Origin: Oscillospiraceae bacterium
GTDB lineage: Bacteria > Bacillota > Clostridia > Oscillospirales > Oscillospiraceae
Length of the DNA stretch: 64,000 nucleotides
Assembly (NCBI GenBank): GCA_020025595.1
Contig: JAHHRV010000010.1
Span: 1 to 64,000 of the forward strand
Reading direction: 5' to 3'
Shown one piece after another: positions 32,322-41,897 of this stretch. The first letter of the stretch is position 1. Every line of letters starts with the position of its first letter. The translations under genes were made by a program, and so were the position numbers. The notes under the pieces were generated by a model. It saw only the letters and a list, made by a program, of their open reading frames with translations. It had not been told where the DNA came from and did no database searches.

Positions 32322-33083
32322 ATGCGATTTATTTCCTGGAATGTGAACGGCCTTAGAGCTTGTTTGCAAAAGGGATTTTTAGATGTATTTAATATGGTGA
32401 ATGCGGATTGCTTCTGCCTGCAGGAGACAAAGCTTCAGCCAGAGCAGGTCAGCCTTGAACTGCCGGGATATCATCAATTCTGGTACTCTGCTGAGAAGAA
32501 GGGTTACTCCGGAACTGCTCTTTTTTCAAAAGAAGAACCCATCAATATCACTTACGGCGTCGGTATTCCTGAGCTGGATACTGAAGGCCGTTTAATTACG
32601 GCCGAATATCCTGATTTCTATCTGGTTACATGCTATACCCCCAACGCTCAGCAGGGTCTGGCCCGAATTGACCACCGCCTGCGCTGGGATGAAGCCTTCC
32701 GTTCCTATCTGATGGAACTGGATCAGCACAAGCCCGTGATCATCTGCGGCGATCTGAATGTGGCCCATCAGGAAATCGACCTGAAGAACCCCAGTTCCAA
32801 CCGTGGAAATGCGGGTTTCTCCGATGAAGAACGCGGCAGCTTTGAAAAATTGCTGAGCTGCGGCTTTACCGATACATTCCGCTATCTTCATCCCGATGTG
32901 ACCGGCGCATACTCCTGGTGGAGCTACCGGTTCAACGCCCGAAAAAACAATGCCGGATGGCGTATTGACTATTTTCTGGTTTCCGATCGCATCCGGGATA
33001 AGATTCAGGCAACGCCGATCTATCATGAGGTGTTGGGCTCTGACCACTGTCCAGTGGGTCTTGAAATTAATTTGGAGGATTAA
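32322..33083 (+). CDS. exoA: Exodeoxyribonuclease III / AP endonuclease
   Basis: A 253-residue DNA-repair nuclease (ExoA/Xth family) cutting at abasic sites. Motifs: FISWNVNGLRA, CLQETKL, YSGTALFSK, ICGDLNVAH, WWSYRFNARKNNAGWRIDYF and the terminal GSDHCPVGLEI. An ATG at 32301 is also in frame, but it overlaps the GGAGG that serves the ATG at 32322, which is therefore the start. The next gene follows after two bases, so both share the promoter. Confidence 0.95.
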   Translation: MRFISWNVNGLRACLQKGFLDVFNMVNADCFCLQETKLQPEQVSLELPGYHQFWYSAEKKGYSGTALFSKEEPINITYGVGIPELDTEGRLITAEYPDFYLVTCYTPNAQQGLARIDHRLRWDEAFRSYLMELDQHKPVIICGDLNVAHQEIDLKNPSSNRGNAGFSDEERGSFEKLLSCGFTDTFRYLHPDVTGAYSWWSYRFNARKNNAGWRIDYFLVSDRIRDKIQATPIYHEVLGSDHCPVGLEINLED

Positions 33084-33085
33084 GA

Positions 33086-34702
33086 ATGAAGTCAATCTCA
33101 AGTCGTGTTTTGTCCGTCTTATTGGTTGTTGTAATGGTGTTTTCCGTCATTCCGGCCGTCAGTGCTTATTCTGGTGTCTCCGGCTGGGCAGCAGATTCAA
33201 TTGCTGCCATGGATGATCTGGGTCTGATCCCCGATTCCCTCGCAGATGCCAACCTGAGCAGAAACATCTCCAGAGCAAATATGTGCCGGGTTGCGATGCT
33301 TGCATACACAAAGATCACAGGCAAAACCCCTGATTTACCCAGTTCTCATCCTTTCTCTGATACCACTGACCCCGATATTGAGCGGGCATACAGCATTGGC
33401 CTGATTGTTGGTGACGGTGACAGAAGATTTCGTCCGAATGATTCACTGAAGCGTGCAGAGTCTTTCAAAATCATGTATCAATTCCTGGATCTGGTCGGTT
33501 ATTCCATCAGCGAACAGGATAAGGCTGATCTGTCTTCCTTCAGAGATGCAGGCTCTCTTCCCGGCTGGGCAAAGGATGCCACACAGACTGTTGTTGGCCT
33601 GGGCATTGTAAACGGCACTGGCAAGGAGCTGTCCTGGCGCAATTACACCGCCGCACAGGAAGCCCTGACACTGTTTTACCGCACCTACAAGATTGCAGCA
33701 AGCGATTCCAATCCCGGCGAAACTGTCCCCCCTGTCTCTTCTGATTTTATCAATCTGGCAGGCTGGGCAAAGGATACCGTATACAAGATGGACGATCTGG
33801 GTCTGATCCCCAGCGAAGTCCGCACCTCTCCCATGAACGGCAGCATCACCCGAGCAAATATGTGCAAGGTTGTCATGCGTGCCTACGAACAGCTGAGTGG
33901 TAAGAAGCTGGGCAATCCCGGTTCCAGCCCCTTCAACGACACAAATGATACTGATATCCTGAATGCAAACAAGCTGGGAATCGTCAATGGTATGGGCGAC
34001 GGCTCCTTCAAACCCAACTCCCCGATTACCCGTCAGGATTTCTTTGCTGTTGCCGCACGGTTCCTGAACGCTATCGGCTACAAAAAGACCGATAACAAGA
34101 GCGTTGATCTGTCTGCATACCGTGATTCTAACCGAATCTCCGGTTATGCAATTGCTCCCACTCGCCTGCTGATAGGCATTGGCGCTGTGGAAGGCACAGA
34201 TGATCACAAGCTTAATCCCAGAAATGAAATCGTATGTCAGGAATCTCTGGTGATCTTCTACCGAATTTATTCCTTCTACACCAACTGGGATGGCACCAGC
34301 CGTCCGGAAGCAGCTGAGGAAAAAGCCGCTGCTGTTGTTGCATATGCAAAACAGTACCTGGGTTATGATTACACCTACGGCGGAAGAGATCCGGAAACCG
34401 GCTTTGACTGTTCCGGCTTCGTCTACTATGTATATAAAAACTTTGGCTACAATCTGGTACCCGGCGCACTGTCCCAGTGGGAAATGCTGGATACAGAGGT
34501 AGATCGCGAAGATCTGCTTCCCGGCGATTTGGTGTTCTTCTCTGACGACGGCACTCCCGAAGAAATGTGTCACATTGCAATCTACATCGGCGGTGACTCG
34601 ATTATTCACGCATCTACTCCCTCTACCGGTGTTATTATTTCCAGTCTGGATGAGCCTTTCTATGTCAACAAGTACTTAGGTGCAAAGCGCGTTATCGAGT
34701 AA
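33086..34702 (+). CDS. SLH- and NlpC/P60-domain cell-wall hydrolase
   Basis: A 538-residue secreted protein: signal peptide (1-27, ending VSA); two related blocks of SLH-like repeats (about 30-190 and 215-395), each opening with GWA.D....MDDLGLIP and containing ITRANMC-type and GDG.F.PN motifs that bind wall polymers; then an NlpC/P60 peptidase (about 415-538) with catalytic Cys in GFDCSGFVYY and His in MCHIAIYIGG, then IIHAS. It likely cleaves peptidoglycan stem peptides at the surface. It is co-transcribed with exoA, an unusual partnership with no obvious meaning. Confidence 0.9.
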   Translation: MKSISSRVLSVLLVVVMVFSVIPAVSAYSGVSGWAADSIAAMDDLGLIPDSLADANLSRNISRANMCRVAMLAYTKITGKTPDLPSSHPFSDTTDPDIERAYSIGLIVGDGDRRFRPNDSLKRAESFKIMYQFLDLVGYSISEQDKADLSSFRDAGSLPGWAKDATQTVVGLGIVNGTGKELSWRNYTAAQEALTLFYRTYKIAASDSNPGETVPPVSSDFINLAGWAKDTVYKMDDLGLIPSEVRTSPMNGSITRANMCKVVMRAYEQLSGKKLGNPGSSPFNDTNDTDILNANKLGIVNGMGDGSFKPNSPITRQDFFAVAARFLNAIGYKKTDNKSVDLSAYRDSNRISGYAIAPTRLLIGIGAVEGTDDHKLNPRNEIVCQESLVIFYRIYSFYTNWDGTSRPEAAEEKAAAVVAYAKQYLGYDYTYGGRDPETGFDCSGFVYYVYKNFGYNLVPGALSQWEMLDTEVDREDLLPGDLVFFSDDGTPEEMCHIAIYIGGDSIIHASTPSTGVIISSLDEPFYVNKYLGAKRVIE

Positions 34703-34736
34703 TACTTACTGAAAACAAAGTCCGCTGAACGGACAG

Positions 34737-34782
34737 AAATCCCCCTTGTACAGCACTGCAGCTGTACGAGGGGGATTTTTAT
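34737..34782 (+). terminator. Terminator of exoA-SLH-NlpC operon
   Basis: Long stem AATCCCCCTTGTACAG / CTGTACGAGGGGGATT with T run. Confidence 0.85.
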
Positions 34783-34923
34783 TTTAGTATATGTTTCCTC
34801 ATCAATTCCGGATTTGTGCCCGCAGAATCTTACAAAGGAGGCCAGACACAGCATAAGTAAATCAGGCAGAGCAATTGCCGCGCACTGCAGCAGCTGCTTC
34901 TCTTCTTTCAGACACGCAGAATA

Positions 34924-34955
34924 CAAAAAAGCGGAGGATGGTATCATCCTCCGCA
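34924..34955 (-). terminator. Terminator of the epimerase operon
   Basis: A perfect 10-bp stem GCGGAGGATG / CATCCTCCGC followed leftward by TTTTTTG. Confidence 0.85.
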
Positions 34956-34962
34956 GTTTTTC

Positions 34963-36105
34963 TTAAAAATCTTCGGGTCGGTCTTCTCTTAATCCGAAGT
35001 GCCACAGAATTGCCTCTGCAATCCGCTTGCAGGCATTTCCGTCGCCGTAGGGATTAACCGCCTTTGCCATGCGTTCGTAAGCTGAGGGGTCATCCAGAAG
35101 CTCAGATGCCATAGCAATAATAGTATCTTTATCCACACCGGCCAATTTGGCAGTACCTGCCGCAATAGCTTCAGGCCGCTCTGTTTCCCTGCGCAGCACC
35201 AGCACAGGCTTGCCCATAGAAGGTGCTTCCTCCTGCAGTCCGCCGGAATCTGTCATGATGAAGCAGGAACGGGACATCAGGTTGTGCATCTGCTCCACAT
35301 CCAGCGGCTCGATCAGGTGGACGCGGTCCAGATCGCCCAAATTCCGTTTTGCGCATTCCTGCACAACAGGACTCAGATGAACCGGGTAAACAACTTCTAC
35401 ATCGGGATAACGCTGTACAATCTCCCGCACAGCCTGCATGATCTGCTCCATGGGCTCGCCATAGTTCTCACGACGGTGGCAGGTAAGCGTGATCACCCGC
35501 TTATTCTGAAAATCAAGCTCATTCAGCAGCGGGTTTGCAAACTGGAAATCCGCACGGACCGTTGTTTTCATTGCATCGATGACGGTGTTTCCGGTGATGA
35601 AGATTTCGCCCTGAATTGCCTCTTTACGCAGATTCTCTGCGTTGGCAACTGTGGGAGAAAAATGCAACGTCGCAATATCGCCCACCAGAGTACGGTTCAT
35701 TTCCTCAGGGAACGGCGAATAGATGTCGTATGTTCTCAGGCCAGCTTCCACATGGCCCACGGGAACTTTATGATAAAAAGCTGCCAGAGCGCCGGCAAAT
35801 GTAGTGGAAGTATCTCCGTGAACCAAAACCAGATCAGGTTTTGCCTCATCCAGAACCTTCTCCATTCCCAGCAGCGTCTTGGTAGTGATGGTGGATAGGG
35901 TCTGCTGCTTTTCCATGATGTTCAGGTCATAGTCAGCCTTCAGGCCGAAAATGTCCATGACTGCATCCAGCATCTGACGATGCTGGCCGGTCAGACAGCA
36001 CATACTCTCAAACTCCGGATGCTGATCCAGTTCCAGCATCAGCGGAGCCATTTTAATTGCCTCGGGTCTGGTACCAAAAACAGAAAGCACACGAATCTTT
36101 TTCAT
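34963..36105 (-). CDS. wecB: UDP-N-acetylglucosamine 2-epimerase (non-hydrolysing)
   Basis: A 380-residue cytoplasmic enzyme interconverting UDP-GlcNAc and UDP-ManNAc for wall polymers. Motifs: VFGTRPEAIKMAPL at the N-terminus, CLTGQHRQML, VHGDTSTTFAGALAAFY, GHVEAGLRTYDIYSPFPEE, and TDSGGLQEEAPSMGKPVLVL. Length is standard. Its start overlaps the stop of the glycosyltransferase gene by four bases. Together they serve the first steps of teichoic-acid or capsule linkage synthesis. Confidence 0.95.
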   Translation of the reverse strand: MKKIRVLSVFGTRPEAIKMAPLMLELDQHPEFESMCCLTGQHRQMLDAVMDIFGLKADYDLNIMEKQQTLSTITTKTLLGMEKVLDEAKPDLVLVHGDTSTTFAGALAAFYHKVPVGHVEAGLRTYDIYSPFPEEMNRTLVGDIATLHFSPTVANAENLRKEAIQGEIFITGNTVIDAMKTTVRADFQFANPLLNELDFQNKRVITLTCHRRENYGEPMEQIMQAVREIVQRYPDVEVVYPVHLSPVVQECAKRNLGDLDRVHLIEPLDVEQMHNLMSRSCFIMTDSGGLQEEAPSMGKPVLVLRRETERPEAIAAGTAKLAGVDKDTIIAMASELLDDPSAYERMAKAVNPYGDGNACKRIAEAILWHFGLREDRPEDF

Positions 36106-37199
36106 TTGGCTTTGTCCTTTCTCTTCGTTTCGTCATCTTTGGAAGCAGGTCTGTGCTTCGGTCCGAAAATGACCATGAAGCCAAGCACCGCAACAACCAT
36201 GATCGTGCACAGCAGAATCATAATTTTTGCTCCGCCGGAGCTGGCAAGCAGCACTGCTGCCAGGCCGAGAATTCCCGTCAGGGTGTAGGTGATTGCAACG
36301 GTCTGCTTCTGAGAAAAGCCCATATCAATCAGGCGGTGATGAATATGGCCGCGGTCTGCGGTCATGGGGTTCTGATGATGCCACAGTCTGCGCAGAACTG
36401 CAAAGCAGATATCAAAGAACGGAACGCCCAGAATAATGAACGGAACCGCAAAGGAAATCACGGCATACATCTTGAACAGTCCCTGAATCGACATGGTCGC
36501 CAGAATAAAGCCCAGGAATGTGGAACCGGTATCGCCCATAAAAATCTTTGCCGGGTTAAAGTTGTATGGAATAAAGCCAAGGCATGCACCCAGAAGTGCA
36601 ATCATAACCACAGCCACATCCAGCTCCGAAACGACCAGTGCAATAACCAGCATGGAAACACAGGAAATTCCGGATACACCAACAGCCAGTCCGTCCAGTC
36701 CGTCAATAAAGTTGACAGCATTCGTGATCATTACAATCCAGATCACTGTGATCGGTGCTGCAAGGATCCCCAGATCAATGCAGGCTCCGGAAGCACTGGA
36801 GAACGGGTTGGTCAGATATTGAATGGTGCAGCCGTGGGCAACAACAATAGAGGCTGCAAGGATCTGGACGATGAACTTCGGCATAGCACGCAGCGTAAAA
36901 CAGTCATCCAAAATTCCAAGCACCAGGATCACGATTGCACCCAGTATAATTCCCTGCATCTGTGCATCAATATCGACAAACAGGAAAGTTGTTACCAAAA
37001 AAGCCACTGCCAAGGCAAGACCGCCCATTCTGGGAATCGGGTGATCATGCATTCTGCGGTTATCTTTTGGCACATCGATTGCTCCTACTTTGATTGCGAT
37101 TTTCTTTGCGCCAGGGGTAGAAACAAACGAAATCAAAGCAGACACTCCCAAGGCTAAAATCAGTCGTAAAAAAGGTGGGAGTTCTATCAAACAAGTCAT
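36102..37199 (-). CDS. Undecaprenyl-phosphate GlcNAc-1-phosphate transferase (WecA/TagO family)
   Basis: A 365-residue polytopic enzyme of the MraY/WecA family that transfers a sugar phosphate to the lipid carrier. Eleven or so membrane segments; motifs GAIDVPKDNRRMHDHPIPRMGG, the catalytic NAVNFIDGLDGLAVG, and FNPAKIFMGDTGSTFLGF, and the HIHHRLIDMG motif of the WecA/TagO branch. A polar C-terminus follows. It overlaps the epimerase gene and lies 18 bp after trpS. Confidence 0.93.
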   Translation of the reverse strand: MTCLIELPPFLRLILALGVSALISFVSTPGAKKIAIKVGAIDVPKDNRRMHDHPIPRMGGLALAVAFLVTTFLFVDIDAQMQGIILGAIVILVLGILDDCFTLRAMPKFIVQILAASIVVAHGCTIQYLTNPFSSASGACIDLGILAAPITVIWIVMITNAVNFIDGLDGLAVGVSGISCVSMLVIALVVSELDVAVVMIALLGACLGFIPYNFNPAKIFMGDTGSTFLGFILATMSIQGLFKMYAVISFAVPFIILGVPFFDICFAVLRRLWHHQNPMTADRGHIHHRLIDMGFSQKQTVAITYTLTGILGLAAVLLASSGGAKIMILLCTIMVVAVLGFMVIFGPKHRPASKDDETKRKDKAK

Positions 37200-37217
37200 A
37201 AGATACCTCTTATCTAT

Positions 37218-38228
37218 TTATCTAGGCAGAAATCCTACCTTTTTATATACTTTGCGCAGAGTCTTTTCCGCAACATAGCTTGCCTTTTCGGCACCACTGC
37301 GGCAAACGCCCTCCAGATAAGCCTTATCTGCGAGCAGGCGGGTTGCCTCTTCACGGATGGGACGCAGAGTTTCGATAACGGCTTCACCAACGGCGGGCTT
37401 GAACGCACCGTAGCCGCATCCTGCAAATTCGCTTTCGATCTGCTCAAAGCTTCTGCCGGTTACAGCAGAGTAAATGTTCATCAGATTGGATACACCGGGC
37501 TTGTTCTCCGGGTCAAAACGCACGCAGTTTTCTGTATCGGAATCTGTGATTGCGCGCTTGAACTTGCGCTGGATGTCCTCAGGCTTTTCCATGAGGAAGA
37601 CGCAGCCGTCAGGCAAAGACTTGGACATCTTGGTCTCAGGAGCATTCAGGCTCATGATACGGGCACCCGCCTTGGGAATGTAAGGCTCGGGAATCTTAAA
37701 CACATTGCCATAAATGCCGTTGAAGCGCTGGGCAATATCGCGGGTCAGTTCGCAATGCTGCTTCTGATCGTGTCCGACAGGAATCAGATCAGTCTGATAC
37801 AGCAGAATATCTGCTGCCATCAAAGACGGATAGGTAAACAGGCCGCCATTGATATTCTCTGCATTCTTTGCAGACTTATCCTTAAACTGTGTCATACGGG
37901 ACAATTCGCCAAACATGGTAAAGCAATTGAGCACCCAGCCCAATTCGGCATGCTGATGTACATGGCTCTGAACAAACAGAACATTTTTCTCTGGATCCAG
38001 ACCACAGGCAATGTACTGAGCCATCTGCTCCAGAGTACGCCGCCGCAGATCAGCCGGATTCTGACGAACGGTAATGGTGTGCATATCAGCCATAAAATAG
38101 AAGCAGTCGAACTCGTCTGCCAGTCCAATCCAGTTCTTCATCGCACCCAGATAATTACCCAGATGCAAATCGCCACTGGGCTGAATGCCGGACAACATGC
38201 GCTTTTTTGCTACCTTAACTTCTTCCAT
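37218..38228 (-). CDS. trpS: Tryptophan--tRNA ligase
   Basis: A 336-residue class I synthetase charging tRNA-Trp. HIGH-type motif PSGDLHLGNYLGA, KMSKS intact, and typical segments GHDQKQHCELTRDIA and VQSHVHQHAELGWVLNCFT. The frame extends to 38261, but the ATG at 38228 follows AGAGGA at correct distance. No T-box leader is visible in the 200 bp upstream. It precedes the lipid-carrier transferase gene. Confidence 0.96.
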   Translation of the reverse strand: MEEVKVAKKRMLSGIQPSGDLHLGNYLGAMKNWIGLADEFDCFYFMADMHTITVRQNPADLRRRTLEQMAQYIACGLDPEKNVLFVQSHVHQHAELGWVLNCFTMFGELSRMTQFKDKSAKNAENINGGLFTYPSLMAADILLYQTDLIPVGHDQKQHCELTRDIAQRFNGIYGNVFKIPEPYIPKAGARIMSLNAPETKMSKSLPDGCVFLMEKPEDIQRKFKRAITDSDTENCVRFDPENKPGVSNLMNIYSAVTGRSFEQIESEFAGCGYGAFKPAVGEAVIETLRPIREEATRLLADKAYLEGVCRSGAEKASYVAEKTLRKVYKKVGFLPR

Positions 38229-38374
38229 AAAAAAATCCTCTTTCCCCCTGCATATCTGCAAGAATGGATATCATTAACTAAAACATTATACCACAATGTT
38301 ACAATAATGCAAGCTTTAGTTACAATATGACAACATTCCTGTTACAAATGCCCACGCAATCGCGAACGGAATAA

Positions 38375-38403
38375 TTGATTTATCTGCGCTCATATGATAT
38401 AAT
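38375..38403 (+). promoter_or_regulatory. Promoter of gltX
   Basis: TTGATT (38375-38380), 17 bp, TATAAT (38398-38403), 34 bp before the start codon. Confidence 0.8.
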
Positions 38404-38437
38404 GCAAACAAATTCTATTAAGATAGAGGTAAAGCAA

Positions 38438-40081
38438 ATGGATACAAAAGCTCTTGCTAATCTACTGTTTCCCGATGTTACAGATACCCCGGAAGCTCTG
38501 GAAGCCCGCTTCCCCAGCAGAAATCTTCCCGAGGGTGCTGTCGTTACCCGTATGGCTCCTTCTCCCACCGGTTTTGTCCACCTGGGCAACCTGGTGCAGG
38601 GTCTGACCTCCGAGCGTCTGGCTCACCAGTCCGGCGGCGTTCTGTTCCTGCGTGTTGAAGATACCGACGCCAAGCGTGAAGTTCCCGGTGCTGTTGAAGT
38701 TTTGATCAACACCCTGAAGCACTACGGCATCCATTTTGACGAGGGTGCTACCATTGACGGCGACAACGGTATTTACGGCCCTTACCGTCAGCGCCAGAGA
38801 GCAGACATCTACCATGTATACGCCAAGAAGCTGGTTCTCGACGGCATGGCATACCCCTGCTTCTGCACAGAAGAAGAACTGAACGCTATGCGTGAAAAGC
38901 AGGAAGCAAACAAAGAAACCACCGGCTACTACGGCAAATACGCCATGTGGCGTGACCGTTCTCTGGAAGAAATTCAGGCACAGCTGGACGCAGGTAAGCC
39001 CTGGGTGCTCCGTTTCCGTTCCACCGGCAATATTGCAAACCAGTTCAAGTTCAACGACCTGGTCAAGGGTGAACTGACGATCACCGAAAATGATGTTGAC
39101 CATGTTCTTCTGAAGTCCGACGGAATTCCCACCTACCACTTTGCTCACGCAGTGGACGATCATCTGATGCGTACCACCCATGTGGTTCGCGGTGACGAAT
39201 GGCTTCCCACTCTGCCCTTCCATATTCAGCTGTTTAAGGCTCTGGGCTTTAAGCTGCCCAAGTATGTCCACATCGGACCGCTGATGAAGATGGACGGCAC
39301 TTCTAAGCGCAAGCTCTCCAAGCGCAAGGATCCGGAACTGGCTCTGACCTATTACAAGGCAGAAGGCTTCCCCGTAGAGGCTGTGTATGAGTATATCATG
39401 ACTCTGCTCAACTCCAACTATGAAGACTGGCGCCGTGCTAACCCCACTGCACCTTCCACCGACTTCAAGTTCTCTCCCAAGAAGCTGAACCCTGCCGGCA
39501 ACCTTTTCGATTACGCAAAGCTGTGCGATATTTCCAAGAACGAAATCGCAAAGATGGATGCCGAGCGTGTCTATACTCTGCTGGTTGAATATGCAGAGGA
39601 GTTCGATTCTGAATTTGCCGATGCTCTGAAGCAGGATCCGGATTATGCCAAGGCCATTCTCGCAATCGGCCGCGGTGGAAAGAAGCCTCGTAAGGATCTG
39701 GCTACATGGAAGGAAGCAAAGCCTTACATGGGATTCTTCTATGATCAGTATCTGCAGGTTCCCGAATTTGATGAAAAATTCGCACCTTCCCTGATCAAGA
39801 CCGTTCTGGAAAAGTATCTGGCTACCTACGACTTCGCCGACGATTCCAATACTTGGTTTGACAAGGTCAAGGCAATCACCGAAGAAATCGGCTTTACAAC
39901 CAATATGAAGGCCTATAAGGCTGATCCCACTGCTTTCCCCGGTACCGTGGCAGATGTATCCACGATGATTCGTCTTGCAATCACCGGAAAGACCAACTCC
40001 CCCGACCTGTATACCGTCACCCGCATTCTGGGTTATGACCGTACCGTCGAGCGGGTGCGCAAAGCAATGGAACAGCTGTAA
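38438..40081 (+). CDS. gltX: Glutamate--tRNA ligase
   Basis: A 547-residue class I synthetase. HIGH-type motif MAPSPTGFVHLGN, then FLRVEDTDAKREV, HVVRGDEWLPTLPFH, and the KMSKS-equivalent KRKLSKRKDP. The C-terminal anticodon-binding region is longer than in E. coli GltX and of the clostridial type. The ATG at 38438 follows AGAGGT; the upstream in-frame ATG at 38375 lies within the promoter. Single-gene transcript with its own terminator. Confidence 0.95.
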   Translation: MDTKALANLLFPDVTDTPEALEARFPSRNLPEGAVVTRMAPSPTGFVHLGNLVQGLTSERLAHQSGGVLFLRVEDTDAKREVPGAVEVLINTLKHYGIHFDEGATIDGDNGIYGPYRQRQRADIYHVYAKKLVLDGMAYPCFCTEEELNAMREKQEANKETTGYYGKYAMWRDRSLEEIQAQLDAGKPWVLRFRSTGNIANQFKFNDLVKGELTITENDVDHVLLKSDGIPTYHFAHAVDDHLMRTTHVVRGDEWLPTLPFHIQLFKALGFKLPKYVHIGPLMKMDGTSKRKLSKRKDPELALTYYKAEGFPVEAVYEYIMTLLNSNYEDWRRANPTAPSTDFKFSPKKLNPAGNLFDYAKLCDISKNEIAKMDAERVYTLLVEYAEEFDSEFADALKQDPDYAKAILAIGRGGKKPRKDLATWKEAKPYMGFFYDQYLQVPEFDEKFAPSLIKTVLEKYLATYDFADDSNTWFDKVKAITEEIGFTTNMKAYKADPTAFPGTVADVSTMIRLAITGKTNSPDLYTVTRILGYDRTVERVRKAMEQL

Positions 40082-40127
40082 TCGCATTTTGCAGAATCAT
40101 CCCCGCCATCCGGCGGTATCCGTAAAA

Positions 40128-40170
40128 CAAAATCGGCAGTATCCACTTTTGGGATACTGCCGATTTTTCA
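40128..40170 (+). terminator. Terminator of gltX
   Basis: Stem AAAATCGGCAGTATCC / GGATACTGCCGATTTT with T run. Confidence 0.9.
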
Positions 40171-40294
40171 TTTCAAAGGAGCAATGATACACCGATCAAG
40201 CCAGTGTATCATCGCGTTTGCATCCATAGTTCTTTCTTGGTATCACTCTATCTGTTCGGTTTGCCCGAATCTATTTAACAGATGCATTCACTTA

Positions 40295-41632
40295 TCAGAA
40301 CGAAATTTTCATAGAAAGTGCTACCACACAAAGAAAGATTGTTATAGGAACATAAACATATTTGCCAATATTGTACCAGACAGTTCCCTGAATATGCTTG
40401 GCTCCTTTGTTGACTTCCGGCATGAACTGATCTTTCTTCATAATCCAGAACCACGAAATTGCACCAAGCATCGCACCAATTGGGATAATATAAATGGATA
40501 CAAAATCCATCCACGGTCCCCACTGGAAGATCGCTTCCATATTGACACCGAAGCCTAAGCAAATGAAACACATAATCGCAAGCACGATCTTGCGGTTTAG
40601 CTTAGGAAATTTATGTTGTAAAGATTCTCCGACTGCTTCAAACATATTTTGCAATGAGCTAACACCTGCAAAAATCATTGCCACATACAATATGATGGCA
40701 AAAATCTGCCCAAAAGGAATATCTTGAAGGATCGTAGGAAGAACAACGAACAAAAGTCCGGGGCCTGCTGCAACATCAAGGCCATATGCAAAAGATGCCG
40801 GAATAATGACCATTGATGCAGTAAAGGCGGCCAGAGTATCAAAAAAAGCTGTTTTCATAGATAGCGGCACAACACTTTCGCCCTCATCAAGATATGCGCC
40901 ATATACAATCATACCACTACCCGTAACAGATAATGAGAAAAACGCCTGACCCATAGCCGTAATCCAAACCATAGGATTTTTCAGTGCATCCCACCGGGGA
41001 ATCAGCATAAATTTATAGCCTTCGAGAACGCCAGGAAGAAATGCCACGCGAATTGCTAAAACAACAAATATCACAAAGAACAATGGCATCATGATTTTGT
41101 TGGTTTTTTCAATGCTTTTTGCTCCCAAAAATAGTGTCAGCAGTGTTGCCACAACGATAAGTATGTGGAAGATAATTACAGAATGTGGAGTCAGAGAAAA
41201 TTCTTCAAACCACTCATTCGGAGAAACCTGCATCAAAGTTCCCGTTATGGAATTCGTCAATGCTTTCAGGACATAGGCTACTATAACTGCATATCCAATT
41301 GCAATACACATAGAACCGGCTAACGGCAGCCAGCCTATGGTTCTGCCTATTTTCTCCGACTGTTCTCCCCGAGTGCTCCATGCCTTCTTATAGGAGCCGA
41401 GTGTTCCCGTTTTAGAGTAACGGCCAATGGCAAATTCTGCAGGCAGACCTACATAGCTGAATAAAAACACAAAAAATAAATATATCAGCAAAAATGCGCC
41501 GCCACCGTTGCTGCCAAGTTTATTCGGAAATCCCCAGACATTGGCCATTCCTACAGCAGATCCCACCGATGCTAAAATAAATCCCCAGTGGCTGCCGAAC
41601 TTTCTTTCGTGATGATTATTGTTATCGTGCAT
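40295..41632 (-). CDS. Sodium-dependent transporter of the NSS/SNF family
   Basis: A 445-residue membrane transporter that imports amino acids or related solutes with Na+. The N-terminus has the bacterial NSS signature FGSHWGFILASVGSAVGMAN and FPNKLGSNGGGAFLLIY, lining the sodium and substrate sites. About 11 hydrophobic segments follow, as in LeuT/MhsT homologues. AAGGAG precedes the ATG. It is preceded by about 265 bp of leader and stands alone. The substrate is not deducible. Confidence 0.9.
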   Translation of the reverse strand: MHDNNNHHERKFGSHWGFILASVGSAVGMANVWGFPNKLGSNGGGAFLLIYLFFVFLFSYVGLPAEFAIGRYSKTGTLGSYKKAWSTRGEQSEKIGRTIGWLPLAGSMCIAIGYAVIVAYVLKALTNSITGTLMQVSPNEWFEEFSLTPHSVIIFHILIVVATLLTLFLGAKSIEKTNKIMMPLFFVIFVVLAIRVAFLPGVLEGYKFMLIPRWDALKNPMVWITAMGQAFFSLSVTGSGMIVYGAYLDEGESVVPLSMKTAFFDTLAAFTASMVIIPASFAYGLDVAAGPGLLFVVLPTILQDIPFGQIFAIILYVAMIFAGVSSLQNMFEAVGESLQHKFPKLNRKIVLAIMCFICLGFGVNMEAIFQWGPWMDFVSIYIIPIGAMLGAISWFWIMKKDQFMPEVNKGAKHIQGTVWYNIGKYVYVPITIFLCVVALSMKISF

Positions 41633-41854
41633 CGTTTGTTCTCCTTGTATTTTTCAACATTTTATTGGATTACAACTTCTATTGTGCTTTTGGGTGTATG
41701 CAATTAAAAAAGCTACTGCAATAAAGGCTTTTACTGCCTGTTCAACTGCCTGAAAGAATGAACCAATACAAATACTGCACGCCGGTTCTGTTTTACCTGT
41801 TTACGAGCACTTGCCCTCTGGTGATTTTTTAACGAATCAGAAGGCAAGCACAAA
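41633..41854 (-). other. Leader region of the NSS transporter gene
   Basis: No gene. Leftward it holds CTTGCCTTC...GAGGGCAAG (about 41842 to 41807, a stem across about 20 bases), and an AGGC-loop-GCCT hairpin (about 41724-41740) followed by AGCTTTTTTAATT (about 41705-41715), like an attenuator terminator. No known riboswitch or T-box core could be recognised. Confidence 0.35.
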
Positions 41855-41883
41855 CGGGGCACCTTCATAAAGAAGGTGCCCCG
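41855..41883 (-). terminator. Terminator of rex
   Basis: Stem CGGGGCACCTTC with GAAGGTGCCCCG just downstream of the rex stop; T run is poor. Confidence 0.6.
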
Positions 41884-41897
41884 AAGCTGTATCGATT

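Noticed and set aside
33443..34609. Minus-strand frame opposite the SLH-NlpC gene
   Set aside because: Antisense shadow without start signals.
34795..34925. A good AAAGGAGG at about 34833-34840 followed by an open stretch
   Set aside because: No ATG, GTG or TTG stands at a usable distance in the open frame, and the stretch lies between two terminators.
37200..38440. Possible T-box leaders before trpS or gltX
   Set aside because: No AGGGTGGNACCGCG-type core or specifier stem could be found.
38462..40087. Long minus-strand frame opposite gltX
   Set aside because: Antisense shadow of a conserved synthetase gene; no start signals or recognisable domains.
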